A DNA stretch of 64,000 nt, taken from positions 1-64,000 of the forward strand of contig NZ_QTJR01000006.1 in NCBI RefSeq assembly GCF_003382285.1. The letters run 5' to 3'. Source of the DNA: Lysobacter soli (GTDB lineage: Bacteria > Pseudomonadota > Gammaproteobacteria > Xanthomonadales > Xanthomonadaceae). This document shows, one piece after another, positions 22,792-32,160 of the stretch (position 1 is its first letter; each line of letters begins with the position of its first letter). Both the position numbers and the translations under genes were made by a program. A model generated the notes under the pieces. The model had not been told where the DNA came from. It saw only the letters and a list, made by a program, of their open reading frames with translations, and ran no database searches.

Positions 22792-23223
22792 TCACCGCTC
22801 GAACTTCGCCGACAGCACGATCGCCGACGTCGTCCGCTCCACGCCGTCGATGGCGCCGATGCGGTCGGTCAACTCGTCCATCGCCTCCACCGACGGCGCC
22901 ACGCCCAGCGCCACCAGGTCGAAGGGCCCGCTCACCGAATGCAGCGCACGCACTTCCGGCATCGCGTGCAGCGCGGCGGCGACAGACGGCGCCCGCTTGG
23001 GCAGGACGGTGATCATGATGTGGGCGCGGAGGTAGCCGCGCTCGGCGGCGTCGTGGACGCGCACCGTGTAGCCCTGGATGACGCCCTCGCGTTCCAGGCG
23101 ATCGATCCGGCTGTGGACGGTGGTGCGCGAGAGCTTCAGCCGTCGCGCGATGTCCGCCGTCGAGGCGCGGGCGTTCTCGCGCAGGACCGAGAGCACTTGC
23201 TGGTCGGCATCGGTGATCTTCAC
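22792..23223 (-). CDS. Lrp/AsnC-family transcriptional regulator
   Basis: A 143-residue regulator with an N-terminal winged helix-turn-helix (DADQQVLSVLRENARASTAD, then RLKLSRTTVHSRIDRLEREG) and a C-terminal ligand-binding RAM domain (SVSGPFDLVALGVAPSVEAM). This family usually senses amino acids. It is divergent from an aminotransferase gene, with a perfect 21-bp palindrome in between (23237-23257), so it probably controls that gene and itself. Confidence 0.92.
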   Translation of the reverse strand: MKITDADQQVLSVLRENARASTADIARRLKLSRTTVHSRIDRLEREGVIQGYTVRVHDAAERGYLRAHIMITVLPKRAPSVAAALHAMPEVRALHSVSGPFDLVALGVAPSVEAMDELTDRIGAIDGVERTTSAIVLSAKFER

Positions 23224-23236
23224 GATTCGCCTTCAC

Positions 23237-23257
23237 ATTTCGTCGAAACGACGAAAT
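23237..23257. promoter_or_regulatory. Putative Lrp-type operator
   Basis: A perfect inverted repeat, ATTTCGTCG, spacer AAA, CGACGAAAT, stands 13 bp from the regulator start in the divergent intergenic region. A second, shorter palindrome (ACGAATTCGT, 23263-23272) follows. The AT-rich context and the position fit an Lrp-family binding site; this is inference from symmetry and place. Confidence 0.6.
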
Positions 23258-23351
23258 TATCCACGAATTCGTACAAATCCGTACTGTCTATCGACGATTT
23301 AATCCAGATAATGGACGGGTCACCCCCCCTGTTTCGACCCCGGAGGACCTC

Positions 23352-24848
23352 ATGGCCGTCATCGACCGTCTCGCCCCCCTGCGCGCCCATGGTGGCCGCC
23401 GCCGTACCCACGGCCTGGATGACGCGACCATCTCGCGCTTCGCCCACACGCATGCCGAGCTGATCGAAGCGATCGAAGCGGCCGAGCAGGAATACCAGCG
23501 CGTGAAGGACGACTTCGCCGACCTGCTGGAGCTCGATGAAGACGCCCAGGTGCACGCCGTCCAGGGCGGTTACGTCAATTTCTATCCCGACGACGCGGTG
23601 AACCCGTACGTCGCGCTCGTCGCGCGCGGCCCTTGGGTGGTCACGCTGAAGGGCGCCGTGCTGCACGATTCGGGCGGCTACGGAATGCTCGGCTTCGGCC
23701 ATGCGCCCAAGCCCGTGCTGGCCGCGATGGCCCGCCCGCAGGCGATGGCCAACATCATGACGCCCTCGCTGTCGCAGCTGCGCTTCGACCAGGCGCTGCG
23801 CGCCGCCATCGGCGCCGAACGCGGCGGCTGTCCGTACGAGAAGTTCTTCTGCCTGAATTCCGGTTCCGAATCGGTCTCGCTCGCCGCGCGCATCGCCGAT
23901 GCCAACACCAAGCTGATGACCGACACCGGCGGTCGCCACGCGGGGCGCACGATCAAGCGCGTCGTGGTGAAGGGCAGCTTCCACGGCCGCACCGAACGCC
24001 CGGCGCTGTATTCGGACTCCTCGCGCAAGACCTACCTGCAGCACCTGGCGAGCTTCCGCGGCGAGGATTCGGTGCTCACCGTCGAGCCCTACGATGTCGA
24101 CGCGCTGAAGAAGGTGTTCGCCGATGCCGACGCGAACGGCTGGTTCATCGAGGCGATGTTCCTGGAACCGGTCATGGGCGAAGGCGATCCGGGCCGCAGC
24201 GTGCCGCCGGCGTTCTATGCCGCCGCGCGCGAGCTGACCCGTTCGCATGGCGCGTTGCTGCTGGTGGATTCGATCCAGGCCGGCCTGCGTGCGCATGGCG
24301 TGCTGTCGATCATCGATTACCCCGGCTTCGAGCAGCTCGATCCGCCGGACATGGAAACCTATTCGAAGGCGCTCAACGCCGGCCAGTACCCGCTGTCGGT
24401 GCTCGCCGTCGGCGCGCAGGCCGCGCAGCTCTACAAGAAGGGCCTGTACGGCAACACGATGACGACCAACCCGCGCGCGCTCGATGTCGCCTGCGCGGTG
24501 CTGGCGCAGGTGACGCCGCAACTTCGCGAGAACATCCGCGCGCGCGGCGTCGAGTCGCTGCAGAAGCTGGAAAAGCTCAAGGCCGAACTCGGCGGCATGA
24601 TCACCAAGGTGCAGGGAACCGGCCTGCTGTTCTCGTGCGAACTCTCGCCGCAGTTCAAGTGCTACGGCACCGGCTCGACGGAAGAGTGGCTGCGCGAACA
24701 GGGCATCGGCGTCATCCACGGCGGCGCGAATTCGCTGCGCTTCACCCCCACCTTCACCATCACCAGCGAGGAAATCAACCTGCTGGTCGCGATGGTCGCT
24801 CGTGCGCTGCGGGAAGGCCCCCGCGCGCAGCAGGCAGCGGCGGCCTGA
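23352..24848 (+). CDS. Class-III PLP-dependent aminotransferase
   Basis: A 498-residue fold-type I, class III aminotransferase. Visible are the PLP phosphate site (NSGSESVSLAARIADAN), the region after it (VVVKGSFHGRTERPALYS), the aspartate of LLLVDSIQAGLRAHG, and the probable Schiff-base Lys in ETYSKALNAGQYPLSVLAVG. The class usually carries D-E-x-Q in the aspartate motif; here it is D-S-I-Q-A-G, which suggests a divergent subgroup. The amino donor cannot be read. A good ribosome site (CCGGAGGACCTC) precedes the ATG, and the Lrp-type gene lies divergently upstream. Confidence 0.87.
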   Translation: MAVIDRLAPLRAHGGRRRTHGLDDATISRFAHTHAELIEAIEAAEQEYQRVKDDFADLLELDEDAQVHAVQGGYVNFYPDDAVNPYVALVARGPWVVTLKGAVLHDSGGYGMLGFGHAPKPVLAAMARPQAMANIMTPSLSQLRFDQALRAAIGAERGGCPYEKFFCLNSGSESVSLAARIADANTKLMTDTGGRHAGRTIKRVVVKGSFHGRTERPALYSDSSRKTYLQHLASFRGEDSVLTVEPYDVDALKKVFADADANGWFIEAMFLEPVMGEGDPGRSVPPAFYAAARELTRSHGALLLVDSIQAGLRAHGVLSIIDYPGFEQLDPPDMETYSKALNAGQYPLSVLAVGAQAAQLYKKGLYGNTMTTNPRALDVACAVLAQVTPQLRENIRARGVESLQKLEKLKAELGGMITKVQGTGLLFSCELSPQFKCYGTGSTEEWLREQGIGVIHGGANSLRFTPTFTITSEEINLLVAMVARALREGPRAQQAAAA

Positions 24849-25121
24849 CCTCCCCCGGACGCCGCCGCGAAGGCGGCGGGTGCCCCCACACCCGCCGTCT
24901 TCGCCTGCTCTTACGCACTACTCTTTCTTCGCCGTCATTCCCACGAAGGGGCAATCCATCGCCCAGCGATGGCAGCCTTTCCGCAGCCGTGATGACGCGG
25001 ATGGATGGATCCCCGCCTTCGCGGGGATGACAGCAAACGACTTCGTTCTGCACCCGCGCGGCCAGCGCCCTGCTCGCGAACGCCATGTGCGCGAGCAGCT
25101 GCCTGACATCGCGGACGGACG
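24849..25121. repeat. Intergenic region with REP-like elements
   Basis: It lies between two convergent genes. A degenerate palindrome (TTCCCACGAAGGGGCAA, about 24937) and a good one (ATCCCCGCCTTCGCGGGGATGA, about 25008-25029) occur in opposite orientations. I see no gene. Confidence 0.7.
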
Positions 25122-26261
25122 TCACTCCGCCTTGCACGCCGGCAACGACAGCGCACGCGCGATGTCGCGCCAGTCGAACGCCGCGACCGCCTGGTCGTCG
25201 TCCACCGCGTAGAACACGCCCTGCGGGAAACGCTTGTCGCCGCTCTGGTCGAGCCACACGCCGTCGGTGTTGGCCGTCTTGTTGCCGGCGAACGCGCCCT
25301 GGTGCTGCAGCGTCACGCGATCGAATACGTGGAACAGGCTGCGATCCTTGAACTGGTCGGTGGCAATCCAGTAACCCGCACCCCCCTCGCAGCGATACAG
25401 CGCCATGCCTTCGGCCTGCGCCTTGAACAGGTCGGCTCCGATATCGCGACCGCGGTACGTGCCGTCCAGGCCGTACTCGCGAATGCGCGTGCCCGTGGCG
25501 ATGTCCTCTTCGGCCAGCAGCAGGCGATCGTGGCGGATGTCGCCGAACACCGACTCGGCGATGCGGATCGCGCCCGCTTCACCCGTGTCGCCGAAGGTTT
25601 CCATCAGCCGCGCCTGCCAGCCGTCCGGCACACGGCGCAGCTGGTAACGCTTGAAGCGCTTGTCGAGTTCGGCCAGCGGCGGCGGCACGTCCTCGTTCTG
25701 CGGCGACATGTAGTTGTCGCTCACGATGACCTCGTAGCTGTCGCGCTGCGCACGCACCCATAGTCCGTACGGCTGCTTCAGGTCGTCGGCGCCGAACGCG
25801 AGCAGCGGCTTGAAATCCGGCAGCTGGAACATCTGAACGCGATGGTTGTCGCGTTCGACGACGAGCACGTAGTGGTCGATCACGCTGATGCCATTGGGCC
25901 GTTGCAGCTGGCCCAGCGCGGTGCCGGGGCCGCTGACGGTGCGCAGCGTCGCGCCGGTGTCGCCGTCGTACACGATGAGGCGGTCGCTCGCCTTGCCGGT
26001 CGCGATCAGCCAGCGCTTGCCGTCCGGCGCCCGCCAGCTGGCGGGCGAATCGACGTTCTCATTCGGCGTGGACGCAGTGAGGAACGCTTCGGCCACGACC
26101 TGGTGTGCGATGCCCGCCTGCGCGAGCAGCGGATCGACTTCCATCGCCTCATCAGGCTCGCGATCGTGCTGCGCCACCGGTGCGGTGCTCGTCGTCGCAC
26201 ACGCGGTCAAACCACATGCGAGCGCCAGCGCGGCCCATCGCATCTTCATCGAATCGGACAT
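25122..26261 (-). CDS. Phytase-like beta-propeller lipoprotein
   Basis: A 379-residue lipoprotein: signal with lipobox LTAC (Cys about residue 21), then a predicted six-bladed propeller resembling beta-propeller phytases (3-phytase). Matching features are ENVDSPASWRAPDGKRWLIATGKASDRLIVYDG, PNGISV, EEDIATGTRIREYGLDGTY, and late AEGMALYRCEGGAGYWIATDQ followed by TDGVWL. Such enzymes remove phosphate from phytate. The opposite neighbour is a TonB-dependent receptor, a pairing seen for beta-propeller phytases in other proteobacteria. The start at 26261 has AGGGG five bases upstream. Activity is inferred; calcium ligands were not checked one by one. Confidence 0.8.
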   Translation of the reverse strand: MSDSMKMRWAALALACGLTACATTSTAPVAQHDREPDEAMEVDPLLAQAGIAHQVVAEAFLTASTPNENVDSPASWRAPDGKRWLIATGKASDRLIVYDGDTGATLRTVSGPGTALGQLQRPNGISVIDHYVLVVERDNHRVQMFQLPDFKPLLAFGADDLKQPYGLWVRAQRDSYEVIVSDNYMSPQNEDVPPPLAELDKRFKRYQLRRVPDGWQARLMETFGDTGEAGAIRIAESVFGDIRHDRLLLAEEDIATGTRIREYGLDGTYRGRDIGADLFKAQAEGMALYRCEGGAGYWIATDQFKDRSLFHVFDRVTLQHQGAFAGNKTANTDGVWLDQSGDKRFPQGVFYAVDDDQAVAAFDWRDIARALSLPACKAE

Positions 26262-26445
26262 GCCTTCCCCTGAGCCGTCGTAACAAACCGCGAATTTCTA
26301 CGCGCGCATTGTGACGCTCGCGTGTCATGCGGCGCGTGCGCACGTTGTCATGTTTCCGCCATGCGCCGCGGCTACAAAACGCGGCTTGGGCGGCCGCAGG
26401 GGGCGTGTCGCCTGCCGCCTTCCATTACCTGGGGATGCCACTTCG

Positions 26446-28791
26446 ATGAAACGTAACGTGCTGGCCGCGGCGATGTCGCGTGCGCTGGTGTGCGCACTGA
26501 TCGCGCCGATGAGCCTTGCTGCCGCCTTCAATACCGCTGTCGCCGCCGAGGCGCCGGCCGATGCGTCGCCGGATCCGAAGCAGCTGGATTCGGTCGTCGT
26601 GCAGGCGGACATCGCGTACCGCAACCGCACCGATTCGGTCGCGCCGGTGCTCTCGTATGACCTTGAGTACTTCCAGCGTTTCGAACCGCTGACCGTCGGC
26701 GACATGCTCAAGCGCGTGCCGAGCGTGGCATTCGTGTCCGACGTGCTCGAGTACGACGGCGCCCAGCTGCGCGGCCTGGATCCGGGCTATACGCAGATCC
26801 TCATCAACGGCAAGAAGGTGCCGGGCGCGGGCAACGACCGCTCGTTCTTCGTCGACCGCATCCCGGCCGAACTCGTCGAGCGCATCGAGATCATCCGCAG
26901 CACCAGCGCGAACCGCTCGGGCGACGCGGTCGCGGGCGCGCTGAACATCGTGCTGCGCGACGCGTACGAGTTCGACGGAAAGTACGTGCGCCTGGGCGCG
27001 CTGCGCTTCGACGACGGCGAGGTCAAGCCGACCTACGGCGCCGTCGCCAGCGGCGAAGTCGGCGGCGGCCGCCTGCTCGGCGGCTTCAACGTGCAGGGCC
27101 GCTACAACCCGAAGGTCAAGCGCAGCGACCGCTTCGAAGAGCCCGGCGGCGACTTCGTCGATCGCGAAGACCAGGACGACACGCGCGACGGCGACGACTA
27201 TTCGGCCAACCTGTCGTACACGCGCGACATCGGCACCGGTCGGCTTTCGGTGGATGGCTTCTACGTGCGCACCGACCGCACCGAGACCGAGCATTCGGTC
27301 GAATACAACGACCCGACCAGCACCGACCGCGACAACCTGCTGTCGATCAACGACCAGGTCGAGAAGATCAGGCAGGACAACTGGTCGCTCGGCGTGGAAT
27401 ACGCGTTCGACATGGCCGGCGGTCGTACGGAATTCGACATCGATTACGCGCGCTTCGACGACGACACGCGTTCCACCGAGGAGGAAAGCGGTTTCGACGA
27501 CGAGGACATGCCGCCGTCGTTCGACGAACGCGAAGGCACGCGCACGCTGACCGACACGCGCGACAGCGAAGGCTCGTTCAAGCTCTCGCACAAGCGCGGC
27601 GTGGGTGGCGCGACGATGGAGTTCGGCGTGAACTACCTGGACAAGCGCCGCGATACCACGCTCCAGGTCAGCGAGGTCGACACCGACGAGGAAGGCGCCG
27701 CGCTGCCGCCGTACGACGAGTTCGACCGCAACGACAGCCGTATCGACGAGACGCGCGTCGATCCGTACCTGATGTTCTCCGGCACCGCAGGCGCGCTGGC
27801 GTGGGAAGCGGGCCTTCGCTACGAGACGACCGATGTGGACGTCGCGTTCGATGACGAGGCCGCAAGCAACGACTACAACACGCTGCTGCCGTCGGCGCAC
27901 CTGAAGTGGGATTTCACCGGCGCCGACCGCCTGCTGTTCTCCGTCGGCCGCACGGTGCGTCGTCCGAACTTCGACCAGATCCTGCCGCTCACGCTGGAAG
28001 AAGAATTCGGCGACAACGACTTCACCGGCAATCCGACACTCGATCCCGAGCGCGCCTGGGGCGTGGATTTCGGCTACGAACGTCGCCTCGGCGCGCGCGG
28101 CGTGTTCGGTGTGAACGTGTTCTATCGCGACGTGAAGGACCTGATCGAGATCGTCAACACGGGCGAGCCGAGTTCGACCGCGATCGGCGACTACGAGGAT
28201 GAAGTGGAGGACTTCCTCGACGAGAATCCGGGCGCGACGCCGACCACGCCCGGCTATCCGCAGTTCGATCCGGACAGCTTCGTCTACACCGCGCGCAACG
28301 TCGGCGACGGCAGCGTGTACGGCATCGAGTTCGATCTGTCGACGCCGCTCACCGCGCTGGGCCTGCCGGACACGGGCCTGTTCGTGAACTACTCGTGGCT
28401 CGACAGCGACGTGAAGGACGACTTCGGCGAGCGCCGTTTCAACAACCAGGCGAAGTACGTCTACAACGTCGGCTTCATCCAGGACCTCCCCGAATGGGGC
28501 ATGTCCTTCGGTGCGAGCTACCGCCGCCAGGGCGATGCGTTCTCGCGCATGCTCGCCGAGGAAGTGAGCACGCATTACGGCGGCGATCTGGAAGTCTTCA
28601 TCGAGAAGCGCTTCGGCGACGACCTGTCGCTGCGCCTGACCGGTTCGAACCTTCTGGACGCGCACAAGGACGAGGTCTTCCACAAGTTCGACAACGCCGC
28701 CGACCAGTTCGACCGCGACTACGACGAGTTCGAGCTTGAGACCGAGTCATCCGGCCGGGTTTACCAGCTGATCATGCGGTACTCGTTCTGA
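26446..28791 (+). CDS. TonB-dependent outer-membrane receptor (phytase-linked)
   Basis: A 781-residue receptor. A signal peptide ends near AVAAEAP; the plug domain follows (QLDSVVVQADIAYRNRTDSV, LKRVPSVAFVSD, IPAELVERIEIIRSTSANRSGDAVAGALNIVLRD). The rest is a beta-barrel rich in Asp and Arg, closing with the aromatic C-terminus YQLIMRYSF. The ATG at 26446 is preferred because an upstream extension would put 45 residues before the signal. The divergent phytase-like gene suggests it takes up phytate or a derived phosphate compound, which is inference. Confidence 0.9.
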   Translation: MKRNVLAAAMSRALVCALIAPMSLAAAFNTAVAAEAPADASPDPKQLDSVVVQADIAYRNRTDSVAPVLSYDLEYFQRFEPLTVGDMLKRVPSVAFVSDVLEYDGAQLRGLDPGYTQILINGKKVPGAGNDRSFFVDRIPAELVERIEIIRSTSANRSGDAVAGALNIVLRDAYEFDGKYVRLGALRFDDGEVKPTYGAVASGEVGGGRLLGGFNVQGRYNPKVKRSDRFEEPGGDFVDREDQDDTRDGDDYSANLSYTRDIGTGRLSVDGFYVRTDRTETEHSVEYNDPTSTDRDNLLSINDQVEKIRQDNWSLGVEYAFDMAGGRTEFDIDYARFDDDTRSTEEESGFDDEDMPPSFDEREGTRTLTDTRDSEGSFKLSHKRGVGGATMEFGVNYLDKRRDTTLQVSEVDTDEEGAALPPYDEFDRNDSRIDETRVDPYLMFSGTAGALAWEAGLRYETTDVDVAFDDEAASNDYNTLLPSAHLKWDFTGADRLLFSVGRTVRRPNFDQILPLTLEEEFGDNDFTGNPTLDPERAWGVDFGYERRLGARGVFGVNVFYRDVKDLIEIVNTGEPSSTAIGDYEDEVEDFLDENPGATPTTPGYPQFDPDSFVYTARNVGDGSVYGIEFDLSTPLTALGLPDTGLFVNYSWLDSDVKDDFGERRFNNQAKYVYNVGFIQDLPEWGMSFGASYRRQGDAFSRMLAEEVSTHYGGDLEVFIEKRFGDDLSLRLTGSNLLDAHKDEVFHKFDNAADQFDRDYDEFELETESSGRVYQLIMRYSF

Positions 28792-28813
28792 TCGGATGGG
28801 GCGTTCGCCCGTG

Positions 28814-28833
28814 CCCCTTCCACCCGGAAGGGG
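28814..28833 (+). terminator. Hairpin after the receptor gene
   Basis: An 8-bp stem (CCCCTTCC / GGAAGGGG) with loop ACCC begins 23 bp past the receptor stop. It has only a weak T-rich tail, so it is a possible rather than strong terminator. Confidence 0.55.
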
Positions 28834-28890
28834 CTTCGACGATCACGGCGCGTGAGGCACACTGGCGGCTTCCCGCGCCCGGTATCGCCC

Positions 28891-29523
28891 ATGAAAGTCG
28901 TCGAAGTCCGTCACCCGCTGGTGCAGCACAAGCTCGGCCTGATGCGCGTGGGCGACATCAGCACGAAGGCGTTTCGCGAACTCGCCTCCGAAGTCGCCAC
29001 GCTGCTCACCTACGAGGCCACGGCGGACCTCGAAACCGAGGAGGCCGTCGTGGAAGGCTGGGCCGGCCCCGTGACGACGCGCCGCATCAAGGGCGCGAAG
29101 GTCACGCTGGTGCCGATCCTGCGCGCGGGCCTGGGCATGCTGCCCGGCGTGCTCGAACTGATTCCCGCCGCGAAAGTCGGCGTGGTCGGCCTGCAGCGCG
29201 ACGAGCGCACGCTGCAACCGGTGGGCTATTACGAGAAGCTCACCGGCCGCATGGACGAGCGCACGGCGCTGATCCTCGACCCGATGCTCGCCACCGGCGG
29301 CACGCTGGTCGCAACGGTGGACATGCTCAAGGCGGCCGGCTGCAGGCGCATCAAGGGCCTGTTCCTGGTCGCCGCGCCCGAAGGCCTGCGCGTGCTGGAA
29401 GCCAGGCATCCGGACGTCGAGGTCTACACCGCGTCGGTCGATGAACGCCTGAATGACGTGGGCTACATCCTTCCGGGCCTGGGGGATGCGGGCGACAAGA
29501 TCTTTGGGACTCGGCACGGGTAA
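28891..29523 (+). CDS. upp: Uracil phosphoribosyltransferase
   Basis: A 210-residue enzyme salvaging uracil to UMP with PRPP. Seen are [14 protein letters not shown] at the N-terminus, [13 protein letters not shown], the PRPP site [14 protein letters not shown] and the uracil-binding C-terminal [16 protein letters not shown]. The start at 28891 gives the usual length; an upstream ATG would add 13 residues. Confidence 0.96.
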   Translation: MKVVEVRHPLVQHKLGLMRVGDISTKAFRELASEVATLLTYEATADLETEEAVVEGWAGPVTTRRIKGAKVTLVPILRAGLGMLPGVLELIPAAKVGVVGLQRDERTLQPVGYYEKLTGRMDERTALILDPMLATGGTLVATVDMLKAAGCRRIKGLFLVAAPEGLRVLEARHPDVEVYTASVDERLNDVGYILPGLGDAGDKIFGTRHG

Positions 29524-29945
29524 GACGGGCTTTATCCGCGGCGCCTCCGCCCTTTTTCGGCATCCCCGCGGAGGGGGGATCCATGCGTCCGGCGCATCAG
29601 ACTTTCCGTCGAGCGTGATGGGTCGGACAGATGGATTCCCGCCTTCGCGGGAATGGCAGCATGGGTGAGCGCGGCGCTTCGCTTCGCCGCGTCAGCTCTC
29701 CGCCGCGTCGCCGGTTGCCCGCTCTGCCGCTTCGCCGCTCCACCGCTTCGCCGGTCCGTCTCTCCACCGTCATCCCGGCGAAAGCCGGGATCCAGGCCGA
29801 CAGCGCATTCGCGCTTCTCACGTCATCCCCGCGAAGGCGGGGATCGATGCGTCAGTTGCATCACGCTTTCCGTCGACCGTGATGGTTCTGACAGATGGAT
29901 TCCCGCCTTCGCGGGAATGACAGCAAAAAGTTGAACTGCTTCCAC
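29524..29945. repeat. Cluster of REP-like palindromes
   Basis: Five REP-like units in mixed orientation lie at about 29560, 29630-29650, 29768-29790, 29822-29845 and 29896-29918. Some are of the CCCGCCTTCGCGGG type and one of the CCCGGCGAAAGCCGGG type. No gene is evident between upp and the convergent GFA-family gene. Confidence 0.8.
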
Positions 29946-29991
29946 TGCAAGTCGTGATGACCGCCGAAGGAAGCCGCGCTCGTGAACGCGC

Positions 29992-30393
29992 TCACCAGTT
30001 GTTCCGACCATCCATCTGCTCGATGGCGATCTTCGACCAGTCCAGGTCGTCGACGAGCCGCAGGTTGATCGCATAGATCCGCTGCGTCGGCATCGTGCCG
30101 GGCGTGAAGCCTTCCTTCGCGCTGCCGTCGGCGTTGTAGGCCGACGCCCAGTCCGGCGAGTCGCCCCAGGTCTGCATGCCGCAGACACCGCAGAAATGGT
30201 GCTGGTTCATGCCGCGCGCCGAATACGTGCGCTCGTCGTCCTGGGACAGGAAGGTCAGCTCGCCCGGCGCGTAATACGCCCACACCGCGCCGGTGCGCGC
30301 GCAGAAACTGCAGTTGCATTGCTTGGCCGAACGCGGCGTTTCGGCCGCCTGGATCTTCGTGGCACCGCAGTGGCAGGACGCGATCATCGACAT
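29992..30393 (-). CDS. GFA-family (Mss4-like fold) zinc protein
   Basis: A 133-residue protein of the GFA family, once named for glutathione-dependent formaldehyde-activating enzyme. Zinc ligands are visible in ASCHCGATK, CNCSFCARTGA and HHFCGVCGMQTW. A catalytic role is unproven for most members, so only the fold is called. The ATG at 30393 starts just before the first CxC; another in-frame ATG follows two codons later. Confidence 0.88.
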   Translation of the reverse strand: MSMIASCHCGATKIQAAETPRSAKQCNCSFCARTGAVWAYYAPGELTFLSQDDERTYSARGMNQHHFCGVCGMQTWGDSPDWASAYNADGSAKEGFTPGTMPTQRIYAINLRLVDDLDWSKIAIEQMDGRNNW

Positions 30394-30523
30394 GGCACGG
30401 CTCCTTTCCGATGGAGCCGCGATCATGGCACGGGCCACTGACAGGTTCTGGCAGCAGCGCGCGTGATTCCACCCATTCACGAGCACAGCCCGTGGTTTGC
30501 CGGTACAACGCGCTGCGGCGCGT

Positions 30524-32140
30524 TCATTTCGGTAGTTGTTTCACTTCATCGGCGAGCGGCGTGAACAGCAGGTCCTGGTAGTCGTAGCTGAAATCCGCGA
30601 TCGGCGAGGCGGCCTTCAGCGTGATGCGATCCACCTTGCCCTCCGCACCCAGGCCGAAGGTGACGAACGCGGGCTCGATGGTCGCGTCGTCCCACACGGT
30701 CCGGAAGGTGTCGTGGTGAACATGCTCGAGGCGGCCGGCCATGCCGGGCGTCTGCGTGAAGTCGATGCGCAGCCCACCCTTGTCGTTCGTGATCCCGATG
30801 GGCCCATACCAGGCATCGCTGTAACGCCCTGCGTACTGCGCGATCGGAAGCGACGGCTTGCCGCCCGACGCCGGCTTCGTTTTCGCTGCCGCATCCAGTG
30901 CCTTGAGGCCGCCTTCGATGCGAAGGTCCATGAACTCGTCGAACGCCGCAACCCAATCGGTTTCCGGCAGGCCGAGCGCGTGATCGATGATTTCCAGCGC
31001 GACGCCGCGCATCGCCTGCGTGTCTTCCGAATTCATCAGCACCGCGACGCCGAAGTTCCGGTCGGGGATCATCGCCACGTACGCCTGCACGCCGAACACC
31101 GCGCCGCCGTGGTCGAGCATCTTCTCGCCGCGGTAATCGCGCACGTTCCAGCCCAGCGCGTAGGACGAGAACTTCGGCGCCGCGGACGCGAGCTTGCCGG
31201 GCCAGGTCGGCGTGGGCGTGAGCACCGCGGGCGTCCACATCTGCTTCGACTGCGCCTCGCTGAAGACCTTCACCGGCGCGCCGGCGTCATTCGTCCACGT
31301 GCCCTTGCCCAGCTGTACCTGCAGCCAGTGCGCCATGTCGTTCGCGCTGGACGACAGGCCGCCGGCCGGTGCGCCGTTGTCGCCCAGCGTCTTGCGTTCG
31401 TCGAGCACCGCCTGCGGCCCCATGCCGCGCATCACGCCGCTGGTGCGCGCATGCGGCCACGCGCGGTTCGGATTCGCGAAGCGCGCCGCCTGTTCGGTGA
31501 CCGAATCGACCATGCCCGCAGGCTTGAGCACGCGTTCGCGCGTGAAGACTTCCCACGTCTGCCCGCTGACTTCCTCGATCAGCTGGCCGGCCACCGCATA
31601 CAGCAGGTTGTCGTAGGCGTAACCGCTGCGGAAGCTCGTCGCAGGCTTGAGATGGCGCAGCGCGCGCACGGTGTCGGCGCGGCTGCGCGAGGACGACGGC
31701 ACGAACATCAGGTCGCCCGCGCCCAGGCCGAGTCCACTGCGATGCACGAGCAGGTCGCGCACGGTCATCTCGCTGGTGACCCACGGGTCGTACATGCGGA
31801 ACCACGGCATGTGGTCGATGACCTTGTCGTCCCAGCCTAGCTTGCCGTCGTCGACGAGGACGGCCAGCGCCGCGGCCGTGATCGCCTTTCCGGTCGAACC
31901 GGTCGGGAAGATCGTGTCGGCGTCCACGCGTTCGGTTCCGCCAAGCTTGCGCACGCCATAGCCCTTCGCGAGCACCGGCTTGCCGTTCTCGACGATGGCG
32001 ATCGCCATGCCGGGCACGCCGTGTTCGCGCATCGCCGCGTCGACGCGCGCGTCGAGATCCGGCGGCGGCGCGGCGAAGGCGGGAAGCGTGCACAACGCCG
32101 CCGCGAGTGCGGCCAATCGAACCGGTGCGAACAGGGTCAT
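30524..32140 (-). CDS. Secreted serine hydrolase, beta-lactamase/DD-peptidase family
   Basis: A 538-residue penicillin-binding-like hydrolase with a signal peptide (LAALAAALCTLPAFAAPP). The SxxK nucleophile motif is STGK in IFPTGSTGKAITAAAL, a Tyr motif lies in RSGYAYDNLLYAVAGQL, and the third motif is HGG in LDHGGAVFGVQAY. The last 110 residues resemble a DUF3471-type domain. Relatives include D-aminopeptidases, esterases and carboxypeptidases. It is the third gene of the TonB receptor-dgcN unit, 20 bp after dgcN, so a role in trimming D-residue peptides is a fair guess. Confidence 0.87.
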   Translation of the reverse strand: MTLFAPVRLAALAAALCTLPAFAAPPPDLDARVDAAMREHGVPGMAIAIVENGKPVLAKGYGVRKLGGTERVDADTIFPTGSTGKAITAAALAVLVDDGKLGWDDKVIDHMPWFRMYDPWVTSEMTVRDLLVHRSGLGLGAGDLMFVPSSSRSRADTVRALRHLKPATSFRSGYAYDNLLYAVAGQLIEEVSGQTWEVFTRERVLKPAGMVDSVTEQAARFANPNRAWPHARTSGVMRGMGPQAVLDERKTLGDNGAPAGGLSSSANDMAHWLQVQLGKGTWTNDAGAPVKVFSEAQSKQMWTPAVLTPTPTWPGKLASAAPKFSSYALGWNVRDYRGEKMLDHGGAVFGVQAYVAMIPDRNFGVAVLMNSEDTQAMRGVALEIIDHALGLPETDWVAAFDEFMDLRIEGGLKALDAAAKTKPASGGKPSLPIAQYAGRYSDAWYGPIGITNDKGGLRIDFTQTPGMAGRLEHVHHDTFRTVWDDATIEPAFVTFGLGAEGKVDRITLKAASPIADFSYDYQDLLFTPLADEVKQLPK

Positions 32141-32160
32141 GGTGGATGTCCTTGTGGAGT

